Shown: positions 1-6,912 of the stretch, piece by piece
How the letters are laid out: every line of letters starts with the position of its first letter
Position numbering within the stretch: the stretch's first letter is position 1
Source: an uncultured Eubacteriales bacterium
GTDB lineage: Bacteria; Bacillota; Clostridia; Oscillospirales; CAG-272
NCBI GenBank assembly: GCA_958414825.1
Contig: CATYXQ010000035.1
Location: 1-18,860 of the forward strand
DNA: 18,860 bases
Direction of reading: 5' to 3'
Position numbers and translations under genes: made by a program
The notes under the pieces: generated by a model
What the model saw: only the letters and a program-made list of their open reading frames with translations
The model's database searches: none
Told to the model about the DNA's origin: nothing

Positions 1-150
1 TATGCTTTTCACCGGCGCCTCCGCTGTTCCATATGCCGTATCGTCGCCAATCTCAGATACATACACAACGCCTTCCGCTGCTTGTACCCCTGCTATCATG
101 CTCACTATGCATACCGTAAAAATCAATATCGCTGCTAATTTTTTGTTCAT
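1..150 (-). CDS. Secreted protein with beta-helix-like N-terminus (5' part only)
   Basis: The first 50 codons of a minus-strand gene run off the left edge. The protein begins with a classical signal peptide: MNKK, then a hydrophobic stretch from about residue 5 to 20, with a likely cleavage after GVQA (residues 21-24). The mature part begins with VVYVSEIGDDTAYGTAEAPV, which has the layout (YV....G.D...GT...P) commonly found at the start of secreted right-handed parallel beta-helix/pectate-lyase-like proteins; that assignment is inference from a short stretch. The start ATG at 150 has a strong ribosome binding site, AAAGGAG, 7 bases upstream. A promoter lies at 441-469, giving a leader of roughly 280 nt with an attenuator-like hairpin. 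The product is probably exported to the cell surface or medium. Nothing can be said of its catalytic residues from this fragment. Confidence 0.7.
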   Translation of the reverse strand, partial: MNKKLAAILIFTVCIVSMIAGVQAAEGVVYVSEIGDDTAYGTAEAPVKSI

Positions 151-270
151 TTTGCGCTCCTTTAAAGTAGTTCTTCTTTGTTGTCAAATCGGCAAAACTT
201 GTTTTTCGGTTTTCTGAATATACATGCACATCACGTTGCTATTCTTTAAGAATTTTTCCGTCACCACCTC

Positions 271-334
271 AAAATCAAAAAGCGCAGAGCAAGTCCTTTC
301 TTGACTGCCCTGCGCCAGTTGTATATCGCCGCAG
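271..334 (-). promoter_or_regulatory. Leader RNA with terminator/antiterminator-like hairpins
   Basis: Inside the leader of the secreted-protein gene, minus-strand GCGCAG (315-310) pairs with CTGCGC (287-282) and GCAGTC pairs with GAC-TGC further in, with single-base bulges. The stem is about 12 bp and is followed directly by TTTTTGATTTT (281-271), as in an intrinsic terminator. An upstream CTGCG (334-330) can pair instead with CGCAG (314-310) in the 5' arm of that stem, giving a mutually exclusive structure. This is how attenuators and riboswitches are arranged. I do not recognise a known riboswitch class. The hairpin could also simply terminate an upstream transcript. Confidence 0.45.
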
Positions 335-440
335 TTTTCAATCATCAAGCGGGAATATCTGTTATTGCAAAATTTGAATATAGTTTGTTCAAAGAAAATG
401 CTGTTTTGATTTTTTCAACCGGGCTTATTGTTTTATACAT

Positions 441-469
441 ATTGTACTATTAAACTTCAAATTTGTCAA
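441..469 (-). promoter_or_regulatory. Sigma-A promoter for the secreted beta-helix-like gene
   Basis: On the minus strand, TTGACA (469-464) and TACAAT (446-441) are separated by exactly 17 bases, which is an almost perfect vegetative promoter. Transcription should start near 434. It lies downstream of the asnB stop at 610 and points to the secreted-protein gene starting at 150, so the mRNA has a 5' leader of about 280 nt. Confidence 0.75.
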
Positions 470-509
470 TATTATGTGTATAAATCGCATGTTTTTTAAA
501 TCGCTTGCA

Positions 510-561
510 ATATACAGGAAAGGCGAAAAAACATCGTTGTTCTTGAGCATTTCCTGTATAT
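510..561. repeat. 12-bp inverted repeat with 28-nt loop after asnB
   Basis: ATATACAGGAAA (510-521) and TTTCCTGTATAT (550-561) are exact reverse complements, 28 bases apart. They lie about 50 bases past the asnB stop. There is no T-tract after either arm, so it does not look like an intrinsic terminator. It may be a 3' mRNA structure or a protein binding site. Otherwise the stretch 440-609 is AT-rich and shows no convincing gene. Confidence 0.5.
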
Positions 562-609
562 ATAAATCATATTTTGATTTTTTATTATTAATTTTAGCCG
601 TATATGTCG

Positions 610-2445
610 TTATACATCCTCAAATTGAACTTTATAAAGTTCACAAAAGTAATCAAATTGATACAGCCATGCAAACAATTGCGGCCGGGACATAAGCTGT
701 CCAAACCAGGTTGCATTGTCATTTTCAAGCATTTGATCCAGCGCTTTGGTATCTAAAATCTGCGCCAAAATTCCGCAAGGGGAAGCAAGACGCCGACGCA
801 GCATATCCAGAACCGTCTGCTCATACGCCGGATTATGCGTCTTCGGATACGGGCTTTTCTTTCGATGCAGAATTTTTTCAGGTAAAATATCCTGCATTGC
901 ATTGCGTAAAAGCGCTTTTTCCACCTGATTTTCAAATTTGATCTCCCACGGAACATTATAGACATATTCCAAAATCCGATGATCCGCAAAGGGAACGCGC
1001 ACCTCAAGAGAGGAATACATGCTCATGCGATCCTTTCGCTCCAAAAGCGAAGTCATGAAAAATCCGGTGGAAAGATGCGTAGCAATCCGCGACTGCCGCA
1101 TGCTGTCGCTGTCATCCTCAAGCATTTCGCATCCCGAAAGCGATTTTTTATACAGTCCCGAAATATACGCATAGCCTTCGTCCGCATTGACAAGGCCATT
1201 TTTCAGCAATCGAATACGCGCATACGGATCGTGAATCCACGGGAAGAAATCACGGTACAGCATCTCCGGACGGTAAAACCACGGATAACCGCCGAAAATC
1301 TCATCCGAACACTCGCCGGAAATCGCAACCGTATGCCGCGCTTTCACCTGTCTGCAAAAATACAGCAGTGAGGAATCGACATCCGCCTGCCCCGGCATAT
1401 CACGCGCCGCAGTCGCCGCTTCCAGGCACTGTGCGACCGCCTCTGTAGGCGCGGTCAAAACCGTATGATCGGTCGCAAGCCAGTTGCCGAGCCATCTCGC
1501 ATACTCATCGTCGCCCTGCGGCTGAAACAAAGTCTGATGAAAATTTTCCCGATTGCCCTCATACTCAAAGGAATACGTCGAAAGCTTCTCTCCACGTTCC
1601 CGATACGCCGCCGCGCCAATAGCGCTTAGAACAGAGGAATCGAGTCCGCCGGACAGAAAAGTGCAAAGCGGCACATCACTGACAAGCTGCCGGCGCATCG
1701 CGTCCTCAACAAGTTCCCGCACCCGCCGGACTGCGTCGGCGCCGCATCCGTCAAACGGCCGTGCGCGAAGCGACCAATATCGGCTGATATGAACGCCGTC
1801 GGCGTCCACAATCATATATTCCCCGCCGCAAAGTTCAAAAATATCCCGAAACACACCGCTGCCCGGCATTTTCACCGGCGCTAAGAACCAAAGCTCAAAA
1901 AACTGCTCCCGCGACAGCACCGGACGCACATCCGGATGTGCCAGCAATGCTTTGATCTCAGAAGCAAACAACAGCGCGTCTCCCGCGCGCGTATAAAACA
2001 GCGGTTTTACGCCGAACCGATCACGCGCGAGAAATACCCGCCGTTTGGCCGCATCATACACGGCAAATGCGAAAATTCCATTAAGATGCGATGCGCATTC
2101 ATCCCCATACAATATGTACGCCCACAAAACGACCTCGGTATCGCAGTTTGTTTCAAAAACGGCTCCCCGCGCCGCAAGGTCGGCGCGCAGTTCCGGAGCA
2201 TTGTATATTTCGCCGTTATAGGCAATGGTATACTGCTTCCCGCAATAACTTCTGCGCATCGGCTGTTTGCCGTTTTCAATATCGATGACGGCCAAACGGT
2301 TGTGATGAAATCCTACACCTGGAAAAACAGCCGTATCTGTGGAATCCGGTCCGCGGCAGGCCATCGTTTTCCCCATCGTCTGAAGCAATGTTTCAGACGG
2401 CGTGTTTTCATTTTTTAAATCAATAATTCCGCAAATTGAACACAT
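610..2445 (-). CDS. asnB: Glutamine-hydrolysing asparagine synthetase (AsnB/AsnO type)
   Basis: Converts aspartate, glutamine and ATP to asparagine, glutamate, AMP and PPi in the cytoplasm. The start was set at the ATG at 2445, not the in-frame codon nine residues upstream, because GGAGG lies 7 bases before it and because this places the nucleophile at Cys2 (MCSICG), exposed after Met removal. The N-terminal Ntn glutaminase domain (about 2-190) shows RGPD (31-34), HNRLAVID (48-55) and YNGEIYN (76-82). The synthetase domain follows, with the ATP-binding PP-loop SGGLDSS at 265-271. At 611 aa it is close to the Bacillus AsnO length. It lies 92 bases downstream of the methyltransferase, but a strong terminator separates the two, so it may have its own weak promoter or depend on readthrough. 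A related amidotransferase acting on another carboxylate cannot be excluded. Confidence 0.93.
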   Translation of the reverse strand: MCSICGIIDLKNENTPSETLLQTMGKTMACRGPDSTDTAVFPGVGFHHNRLAVIDIENGKQPMRRSYCGKQYTIAYNGEIYNAPELRADLAARGAVFETNCDTEVVLWAYILYGDECASHLNGIFAFAVYDAAKRRVFLARDRFGVKPLFYTRAGDALLFASEIKALLAHPDVRPVLSREQFFELWFLAPVKMPGSGVFRDIFELCGGEYMIVDADGVHISRYWSLRARPFDGCGADAVRRVRELVEDAMRRQLVSDVPLCTFLSGGLDSSVLSAIGAAAYRERGEKLSTYSFEYEGNRENFHQTLFQPQGDDEYARWLGNWLATDHTVLTAPTEAVAQCLEAATAARDMPGQADVDSSLLYFCRQVKARHTVAISGECSDEIFGGYPWFYRPEMLYRDFFPWIHDPYARIRLLKNGLVNADEGYAYISGLYKKSLSGCEMLEDDSDSMRQSRIATHLSTGFFMTSLLERKDRMSMYSSLEVRVPFADHRILEYVYNVPWEIKFENQVEKALLRNAMQDILPEKILHRKKSPYPKTHNPAYEQTVLDMLRRRLASPCGILAQILDTKALDQMLENDNATWFGQLMSRPQLFAWLYQFDYFCELYKVQFEDV

Positions 2446-2494
2446 AATAACGCCTCCATTCGTTACTGTCATTTTATGCGCATCGGCAAAGAAG

Positions 2495-2531
2495 TTTAAA
2501 AAGCCGACTCGTCTGGAGTCGGCTTTTTAAA
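2495..2531 (-). terminator. Intrinsic terminator after the methyltransferase gene
   Basis: A perfect 16-bp stem, TTTAAAAAGCCGACTC (2495-2510) against GAGTCGGCTTTTTAAA (2516-2531), has a 5-base loop. A run of five T follows the GC-rich core in both directions. It begins a few bases beyond the methyltransferase stop (2537) on the minus strand and about 50 bases before the asnB start, so it should separate the two genes. Confidence 0.85.
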
Positions 2532-2536
2532 AGCAA

Positions 2537-3139
2537 TTATTTTATCTTTTGAGCCACGATAAGCAGATCCCTGTCACCCGTGGTTGCTTCTCTATAATTT
2601 TCTATAGATGATTCAATACGAAAACCGTTCTGTAAAAGAAGTGCATGAACCACATCAACATGCAGCGCGCTGTAATCAAACGGTTGTCCATACATTTCAC
2701 CGGACATTTCACCGTCCGTTTTTCCGTGTGTAAACAGAAAATAAGCGCCTTTTTTCATCCATGAAGCCACCAAACCGTAAATTTCAGCCTGCCGGTTCTT
2801 GGCAACATACCACAGAGAATCGAACGCAATCACACCGTCATACTGTTCAGAGGAAACAAATTCAAGCAGTCCCTTTAAAACAAAGCGAGCGTTTGGAAGA
2901 TGCAAAGAGACAGCCTTTTCAAGCATTTTTTCGGAAGGGTCTATTCCCGTCACCGAAAAACCGTGATCCGCCAAATACTGATCGATCGGATACCCTGTTC
3001 CACAGCCGATGTCCAGTATTTTTCCGCCCGGCTTTATACGCTCCGCAAAATCGACGATACAGGTATTGATCTTGGATTTACGCCTGTATTCATGCCACTG
3101 TTCACAAATTTTATCATATGATTCCTGATTTACATTCAT
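2537..3139 (-). CDS. Class I SAM-dependent methyltransferase
   Basis: A 200-aa stand-alone Rossmann-fold methyltransferase. Motif I is ILDIGCGTGYP at residues 41-51. The acidic ribose-binding residue is in VTGIDPSEKML, motif II is around GVIAFDSLWYV, and a late strand reads AYFLFTHGKTDGEM. The layout matches the Methyltransf_11/25-type small-molecule methyltransferases common in Clostridia; the substrate cannot be inferred. The ATG at 3139 has only a weak ribosome binding site (GATGAGAT). CapA ends 121 bases upstream and no good promoter is visible between them, so the two may be co-transcribed. A strong terminator follows the stop directly. Confidence 0.85.
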   Translation of the reverse strand: MNVNQESYDKICEQWHEYRRKSKINTCIVDFAERIKPGGKILDIGCGTGYPIDQYLADHGFSVTGIDPSEKMLEKAVSLHLPNARFVLKGLLEFVSSEQYDGVIAFDSLWYVAKNRQAEIYGLVASWMKKGAYFLFTHGKTDGEMSGEMYGQPFDYSALHVDVVHALLLQNGFRIESSIENYREATTGDRDLLIVAQKIK

Positions 3140-3159
3140 TTTCTATCTCATCACAAAAC

Positions 3160-3324
3160 TCAAAAGTTTCGGTACATCATCGCCAACCGCAAATCAAGCT
3201 CATTTAAGGCCGATTCGTCGCCGATACGATAGAATGTGTTTTCAAATAAGCCCGCAGCCGTTATTTCAAAAATTCCGGCAAAAACGCCGCGTCCGTATGG
3301 TCGGTAATGTACGATTTCATCGTA
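3160..3324 (-). pseudogene. Short coding-like remnant between capA and the methyltransferase
   Basis: In the third minus-strand frame, an open stretch of 54 sense codons runs from inside the capA 3' end to a TGA at 3162-3160. Its last half lies in the intergenic gap and reads NTFYRIGDESALNELDLRLA, with balanced amino-acid use rather than the biased composition of random AT-rich DNA. It has no ATG/GTG/TTG start with a ribosome binding site. It may be the tail of a decayed gene or a chance frame; confidence is low. Confidence 0.2.
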
Positions 3325-4514
3325 TCAAACGTAAACGCCCCCCAATTATTCGCGCCGTGTTCTTTGGCCAGTGCCTCCGTGTAGTCCTCCATCAAATACA
3401 GCCGCACATCATACCGCACATGCAGTCCCTGAGAATCTTTTTTCGAGGTGTCGGTCTTATAATGGCTGATTACCGGATTGACCAGTGCGTTTTCAATATG
3501 AATCACGCCGTCAGCGTCCCGAACAATATCGAAGGTTAAAATTTCTCCGACCATATTTTTCCCGTACAGCATAGTCGAACACAGATTTCCAAGCGAATAG
3601 GCAACAAGCGTTTTGTTTCCGCTCTCACCGGTCAGATACTCCACACCGCCAACGACATGCGGATGATGTCCTAAAACGACGTCCACGCCGAGATCGGCGC
3701 AAAGCGAAGCGTATTTGGACTGCTCGGAAGTCACACCGAACTCATCCTCCGTCCCCCAATGGAAAGACACAATCACCACATCGGCCTGCTGCTTGGCAAG
3801 CCCGACCTGTCTTGTAATATCCTTTGTATCCGCATAGGGAATCAAATATTCGCTTGACGCGGGCAAATCATTCACGTGCCCGTAATTGACAAGCGTGGTA
3901 TAACCGAGAAACGCAATTTTAACACCGGACTGCTCCACAATCCGAATGGTATCGTAATCTTTCTTGGTATACCCGCCGATCATCGTAACCGGCAAAGAAT
4001 TAAAGTATTCGATGGTGTTGATATACCCCTCAGCGCCCTTATCCAGCATATGATTGTTGGCAATATTGAATACATCAAAGCCGGTATCCATCAGAGCTTC
4101 GACCATTTCTTTCGGCGCATTGAAATTCGGATAACCCGAAATACCGAGGTCTGCGCCGCCAACCGGCGATTCCTGATTGATAAAAGCAATGTCCGCCGAC
4201 GAGATTAAATCCCGAATGCCGGAAAAAACCGCCGAAAAATCATATTTCTGCGCGTCTTGCGCGAGCGCCGCGCCGGTCTCCACAACCGAATCATGCGGAA
4301 TGTTATCTCCCGCCGCAGCAAAACGGATGCGCGTCTCACCGACGGGTGAAACCAAGGAAGTATCCTCTGTGTTCAGCGTAACGGGTTCAAGCGTCGCTTC
4401 GGTCGTTACCGAGCTTTTTCCCGATTCCGACACAGGCGGCTTCGGTTTTTGGCCGCATGAGAAAAACGAAAAACAAAATAAAATACCAAGCGCAATGCAA
4501 ATGATTCTCTTCAT
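3261..4514 (-). CDS. CapA-family lipoprotein (PGA_cap metallophosphatase-like fold)
   Basis: A 417-aa protein of the CapA/PgsA-like family, related to the accessory protein of poly-gamma-glutamate capsule synthesis but widespread outside capsule operons. The N-terminus is a lipoprotein signal: MKR, a hydrophobic core, then FFSC with the lipidated Cys at residue 20, followed by a Ser/Thr/Pro-rich linker. The calcineurin-like core shows RFAAAGDNIPHDSV, INQESPVGG, NIANNHMLDKG, VSFHWGTE and LGHHPHVVGG, the usual metal-ligand positions. An in-frame ATG exists at 4580, but it lies upstream of the expected transcription start, so 4514 is preferred; an AAAGGA is about 12 bases upstream of it. No capB, capC or pgsE neighbours are present, so a true capsule role is doubtful. 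Extracytoplasmic, membrane-anchored. Confidence 0.85.
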   Translation of the reverse strand: MKRIICIALGILFCFSFFSCGQKPKPPVSESGKSSVTTEATLEPVTLNTEDTSLVSPVGETRIRFAAAGDNIPHDSVVETGAALAQDAQKYDFSAVFSGIRDLISSADIAFINQESPVGGADLGISGYPNFNAPKEMVEALMDTGFDVFNIANNHMLDKGAEGYINTIEYFNSLPVTMIGGYTKKDYDTIRIVEQSGVKIAFLGYTTLVNYGHVNDLPASSEYLIPYADTKDITRQVGLAKQQADVVIVSFHWGTEDEFGVTSEQSKYASLCADLGVDVVLGHHPHVVGGVEYLTGESGNKTLVAYSLGNLCSTMLYGKNMVGEILTFDIVRDADGVIHIENALVNPVISHYKTDTSKKDSQGLHVRYDVRLYLMEDYTEALAKEHGANNWGAFTFDTMKSYITDHTDAAFLPEFLK

Positions 4515-4551
4515 AATACTTTCATTCCTTTTATTTAGGGGGAATGTTTTT

Positions 4552-4580
4552 ATTTTAGCATATACAAAATACTTTTTCAA
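4552..4580 (-). promoter_or_regulatory. Sigma-A promoter of the capA-like gene
   Basis: On the minus strand, TTGAAA (4580-4575) and TAAAAT (4557-4552) are 17 bases apart, and a TG one base before the -10 makes it an extended -10 promoter. Transcription should start near 4545, about 30 bases before the chosen ATG at 4514. This also argues against the upstream in-frame ATG at 4580. Confidence 0.7.
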
Positions 4581-4661
4581 CTATTTTTAGATTCTTGCAC
4601 CGGATTTACAACTTTCGACGCCTTGGGATGCTAAAATTGAGAAAAACACGGAGGTTAAAAT

Positions 4662-5015
4662 ATGATACACAAAAATACCCGTGTCGTCTCCGAAAGCGGC
4701 GGAGATATACTCCGCGCTACGATTCTGGGAGAAATCGACCATCACGGCGCGGCGGGACTCAGAGACGAACTTGACGAACTGATCTGCGCCTCCCGCCCTA
4801 AAAAAGTGGAGCTTGATCTGTCAAAAGTAGATTTTATGGACAGTTCGGGGCTTGGAATCATCATGGGACGTCATGCCACAGCCGAAAAAATCGGCGCGAA
4901 GCTGGTACTCAAAAATCCTGCGCCCCGCATCGCAAGAATTATCGAGCTTTCCGGCTTAAACCGCATGATTCCGATTGAATATCAAAACGGCGGAGGTTCC
5001 GATAATGAAAAATAA
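4662..5015 (+). CDS. spoIIAA: Anti-anti-sigma factor SpoIIAA
   Basis: A 117-aa STAS-domain protein. Dephosphorylated SpoIIAA binds SpoIIAB and frees sigma-F in the forespore; SpoIIAB phosphorylates and so inactivates it, and SpoIIE reverses this. The diagnostic motif FMDSSGLGIIMGRH is at 58-71, with Ser61 matching the phosphorylated Ser58 of Bacillus subtilis. GEIDHH (23-28) also matches the Bacillus protein. The GGAGG site 9 bases before the ATG is strong. It is the first gene of the operon, and its 3' end overlaps spoIIAB by 11 bp. In Bacillus this operon is driven by sigma-H, but I could not find a convincing sigma-H box in the 147-bp gap shared with divergent capA. The C-terminal tail (NGGGSDNEK) is shaped by the overlapping spoIIAB ribosome binding site. 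Confidence 0.93.
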   Translation: MIHKNTRVVSESGGDILRATILGEIDHHGAAGLRDELDELICASRPKKVELDLSKVDFMDSSGLGIIMGRHATAEKIGAKLVLKNPAPRIARIIELSGLNRMIPIEYQNGGGSDNEK

Positions 5016-5451
5016 ATGTACAAACAAACTGTCCGTAACGCTGCCCGCGCTTTCGGTCAACGAAAGCGCGGCGCGCGCAATTGTCAGCGCTTTTTGCGCG
5101 CAACTCAATCCGACCATCGAGGAACTGGCAGACATCAAATGTTCGGTTTCCGAGGCGGTCACCAACTGTATTGTGCATGCTTACCGCGATAAACCGGGTG
5201 AAATTTACATAACGGTCAAAATTTTTGATACGCGTAAAATTCAGATTGAGATAAAGGACAAGGGCTGCGGCATTGAGGACACCGAGCTTGTAAAAACCCC
5301 GCTGTATACGACCGATCAAACCGGCGAACGAAGCGGAATGGGCTTTGCGGTCATGGAAAGCTTTATGGACAGGCTGACCCTGCGCTCGGCGCTTGGGAAA
5401 TATACCAAGGTCACGCTTACCAAAACGCTGTCTCCCCTTGAAATTGATTAA
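5005..5451 (+). CDS. spoIIAB: Anti-sigma F factor and serine kinase SpoIIAB
   Basis: A 148-aa GHKL ATPase that holds sigma-F inactive and phosphorylates SpoIIAA. The N-box SEAVTNCIVHAY is at 49-60, the G1 box DKGCGI at 85-90 and the G2 region GERSGMGF at 107-114. The N-terminal VNESAAR segment (18-24) resembles the Bacillus sigma-F-contacting region. The start at 5005 was chosen over the ATG at 4975 because GGAGG (4992-4996) lies 8 bases upstream and the resulting length matches the family. The gene overlaps spoIIAA by 11 bp and shares one base (TAATG) with sigF, so the three are probably translationally coupled, which keeps their amounts balanced. Confidence 0.94.
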   Translation: MKNKCTNKLSVTLPALSVNESAARAIVSAFCAQLNPTIEELADIKCSVSEAVTNCIVHAYRDKPGEIYITVKIFDTRKIQIEIKDKGCGIEDTELVKTPLYTTDQTGERSGMGFAVMESFMDRLTLRSALGKYTKVTLTKTLSPLEID

Positions 5452-6188
5452 TGGAAATCGAAACCAATACAAAATATTCCGAAAATGCCGCGCTGATTCA
5501 AAAATCCCAAGCCGGGGACGAACATGCCACCGAAGAACTCATTCGCCTGAATATCGGGCTTGTGCAAAGCATCGCGCATAAATTCAGCGGCAGAGGAACC
5601 GATTTTGAAGATCTGATGCAAATCGGCACCATCGGTATGCTGAAGGCTATTAAAAGCTTTGATCTTTCTCGCGGATGCGTATTTTCCACCTATGCGGTGC
5701 CGCTGATTTTCGGAGAAATCCGGCGTTTTCTGCGGGACGACGGGCTGATTAAGGTATGCAGGCCGCAAAAAAAGCTGGGCGCACTGCTGATGCACGCCAA
5801 AGAGCAGTACACGGCCGAAAACGGAACGCCGCCGCGAATTGACGATATCGCCAAAGCCTGCGGCGTTTCCCCGGAAGAAGCGGCCGCAGCGCTCTGCGCT
5901 GTATCGCCCGCCATGTCACTGTCTGAACCGGTCTTCGGAGAAGAAGAAAGCTTCACACTGGAAAGTACGCTGTCCTCGCAGGATGAGCAGGAAAAAATGC
6001 TGGAAAAGCTTTCTTTGGCTGAAGCGCTGTCCAAGCTGCCCGAACTTTGGCGAAAAATCGTCATTCTGCGTTATTACCGAGACCTTTCGCAGCAATCCAC
6101 CGCAGAAATTCTCGGTCTGTCCCAGGTTAAAATTTCACGCGAAGAAAAAAAGCTGATGGAGTTTTTAAGACGTGAATTGTCCTCCTAA
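5451..6188 (+). CDS. sigF: Forespore sigma factor SigF
   Basis: A 245-aa sigma-70-family factor, the first compartment-specific sigma of sporulation. Region 2 covers about residues 30-100, including DFEDLMQIGTIGMLKAIKSF and STYAVPLIFGEIRRFLRDDG. A region 3-like segment follows (TPPRIDDIAKACGVSPEEAA). Region 4 with its helix-turn-helix is at the C-terminus (LPELWRKIVILRYYRDLSQQ, then AEILGLSQVKISREEKKLME). The fixed order after spoIIAA and spoIIAB, with one shared base, makes SigF far more likely than SigG or another sporulation sigma. The ATG is placed by coupling to the spoIIAB stop; no separate strong ribosome binding site is seen. A terminator follows 26 bases later, so the operon has three genes only. 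Confidence 0.94.
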   Translation: MEIETNTKYSENAALIQKSQAGDEHATEELIRLNIGLVQSIAHKFSGRGTDFEDLMQIGTIGMLKAIKSFDLSRGCVFSTYAVPLIFGEIRRFLRDDGLIKVCRPQKKLGALLMHAKEQYTAENGTPPRIDDIAKACGVSPEEAAAALCAVSPAMSLSEPVFGEEESFTLESTLSSQDEQEKMLEKLSLAEALSKLPELWRKIVILRYYRDLSQQSTAEILGLSQVKISREEKKLMEFLRRELSS

Positions 6189-6213
6189 ATCCATTTTAAT
6201 CTTTCGTTTTTTC

Positions 6214-6238
6214 AGGGCGGCGCTGTCCGCCCTTTTTT
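6214..6238 (+). terminator. Terminator of the spoIIA operon
   Basis: AGGGCGG (6214-6220) pairs with CCGCCCT (6227-6233) around a 6-base loop and is followed by a run of six T. It is a typical intrinsic terminator 26 bases past the sigF stop. Confidence 0.88.
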
Positions 6239-6299
6239 GCATAACAGACGCGAAAATTGCACAGTCAAAACGTTATCATATCTAAAAAGGGGGGAAAAC

Positions 6300-6653
6300 A
6301 TGGCAAAATTCACATGTACGCTGAAAGGAAATTATAACGCGCTTTTAAGCCAAATTGAACGGGACATTCTAAACGGCAGCGTTTCGGCAAGCTATGAAGA
6401 CGGCTGTGACTGGACGGTCGGCGACACACAAATCGCCATGCGGGTATATGAGCGGTACAGCTTTGCCGGCGGCAACCGTGTGAGCTTAAGTCTGACGCTG
6501 GCCGGGGGACAGGACGGCACGATTCAGCTTTGCGCCGTCACATCGGGGGGCAGTCAGGCCGTGCTCTGGAAAATAAACACGTTTGGCGAGGAAGCCTTTC
6601 TCGACTGTCTGCGCGAAACAGTCGAAGCTTACAAGCGCGGAGCGGCTGAATAA
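6300..6653 (+). CDS. Small conserved protein resembling DUF6054
   Basis: A 117-aa soluble protein without signal peptide or membrane segment. From memory, the start MAKFTCTLKGNYNALLSQIE, the central YERYSFAGGNRVSLSLTL and the late INTFGEEAFLDCLRETVE resemble the uncharacterised family DUF6054 found in Firmicutes; I could not search to confirm. The start at 6300 is chosen because GGGGGG lies 5-10 bases before the ATG; an in-frame ATG at 6237 lies in the preceding terminator. A possible weak promoter is TTGCAC (6257-6262), 16 bases, TATCTA (6279-6284). Terminators on both sides make it a single-gene unit. Function unknown. Confidence 0.72.
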   Translation: MAKFTCTLKGNYNALLSQIERDILNGSVSASYEDGCDWTVGDTQIAMRVYERYSFAGGNRVSLSLTLAGGQDGTIQLCAVTSGGSQAVLWKINTFGEEAFLDCLRETVEAYKRGAAE

Positions 6654-6701
6654 ACCGCGCATAAGATACGCTTTAAAAATCACTGAAAACCATCTTTATA
6701 T

Positions 6702-6757
6702 AAAAACACCCCTGACAAAGTCATATGTCATCGTGACTTTGCCGGGGTGCTTTTTTA
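6702..6757. terminator. Bidirectional terminator between convergent genes
   Basis: The left arm 6702-6723 (AAAAACACCCCTGACAAAGTCA) is written here only by its core: CACCCC-TGA-CAAAGTCA pairs with TGACTTTG-C-CGGGGTG (6734-6749), a long stem with a small internal loop. A run of six T follows on the plus strand (6751-6756), and the A-run before the left arm gives T's on the minus strand. It serves the DUF6054-like gene on the plus strand and the sulfatase operon on the minus strand. Confidence 0.85.
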
Positions 6758-6898
6758 TTTACGACAGAATTTTTTACAGTCGCTCTCCTTTTGTTTTCCA
6801 AAGCATCGTTCATACATTTCAACGCGCTCCGCCCTGCCGTCCTGTGAAACATGCAAAAGATTTCTGCAAATATTTTCCAGTTCCGGGAATTGTTTGAT
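6755..6898 (-). pseudogene. Short coding-like remnant at the end of the sulfatase operon
   Basis: Right after the exporter stop, a minus-strand frame of 47 codons runs from just after a TGA (6901-6899) to a TAA (6757-6755), which sits directly against the operon terminator. It reads plausibly as protein: FPELENICRNLLHVSQDGRA and then EMYERCFGKQKESDCKKFCR, with four cysteines. There is no normal start codon with a ribosome binding site, and a neighbouring frame just upstream (DFTWLNQ) looks as if it continues the same protein. The simplest reading is the frameshifted 3' end of a decayed gene, but a real small Cys-rich protein with an unusual start is possible. Confidence 0.3.
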
Positions 6899-6912
6899 TC
6901 AGCCAGGTAAAA

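Noticed and set aside
2..217. 71-codon plus-strand frame at the left edge
   Set aside because: The opposite strand encodes a signal peptide with a strong ribosome binding site and promoter, which explains this region better.
474..695. 73-codon plus-strand frame near the asnB end
   Set aside because: No ribosome binding site, overlaps the asnB 3' end, and runs through the inverted repeat; looks like chance in AT-rich DNA.
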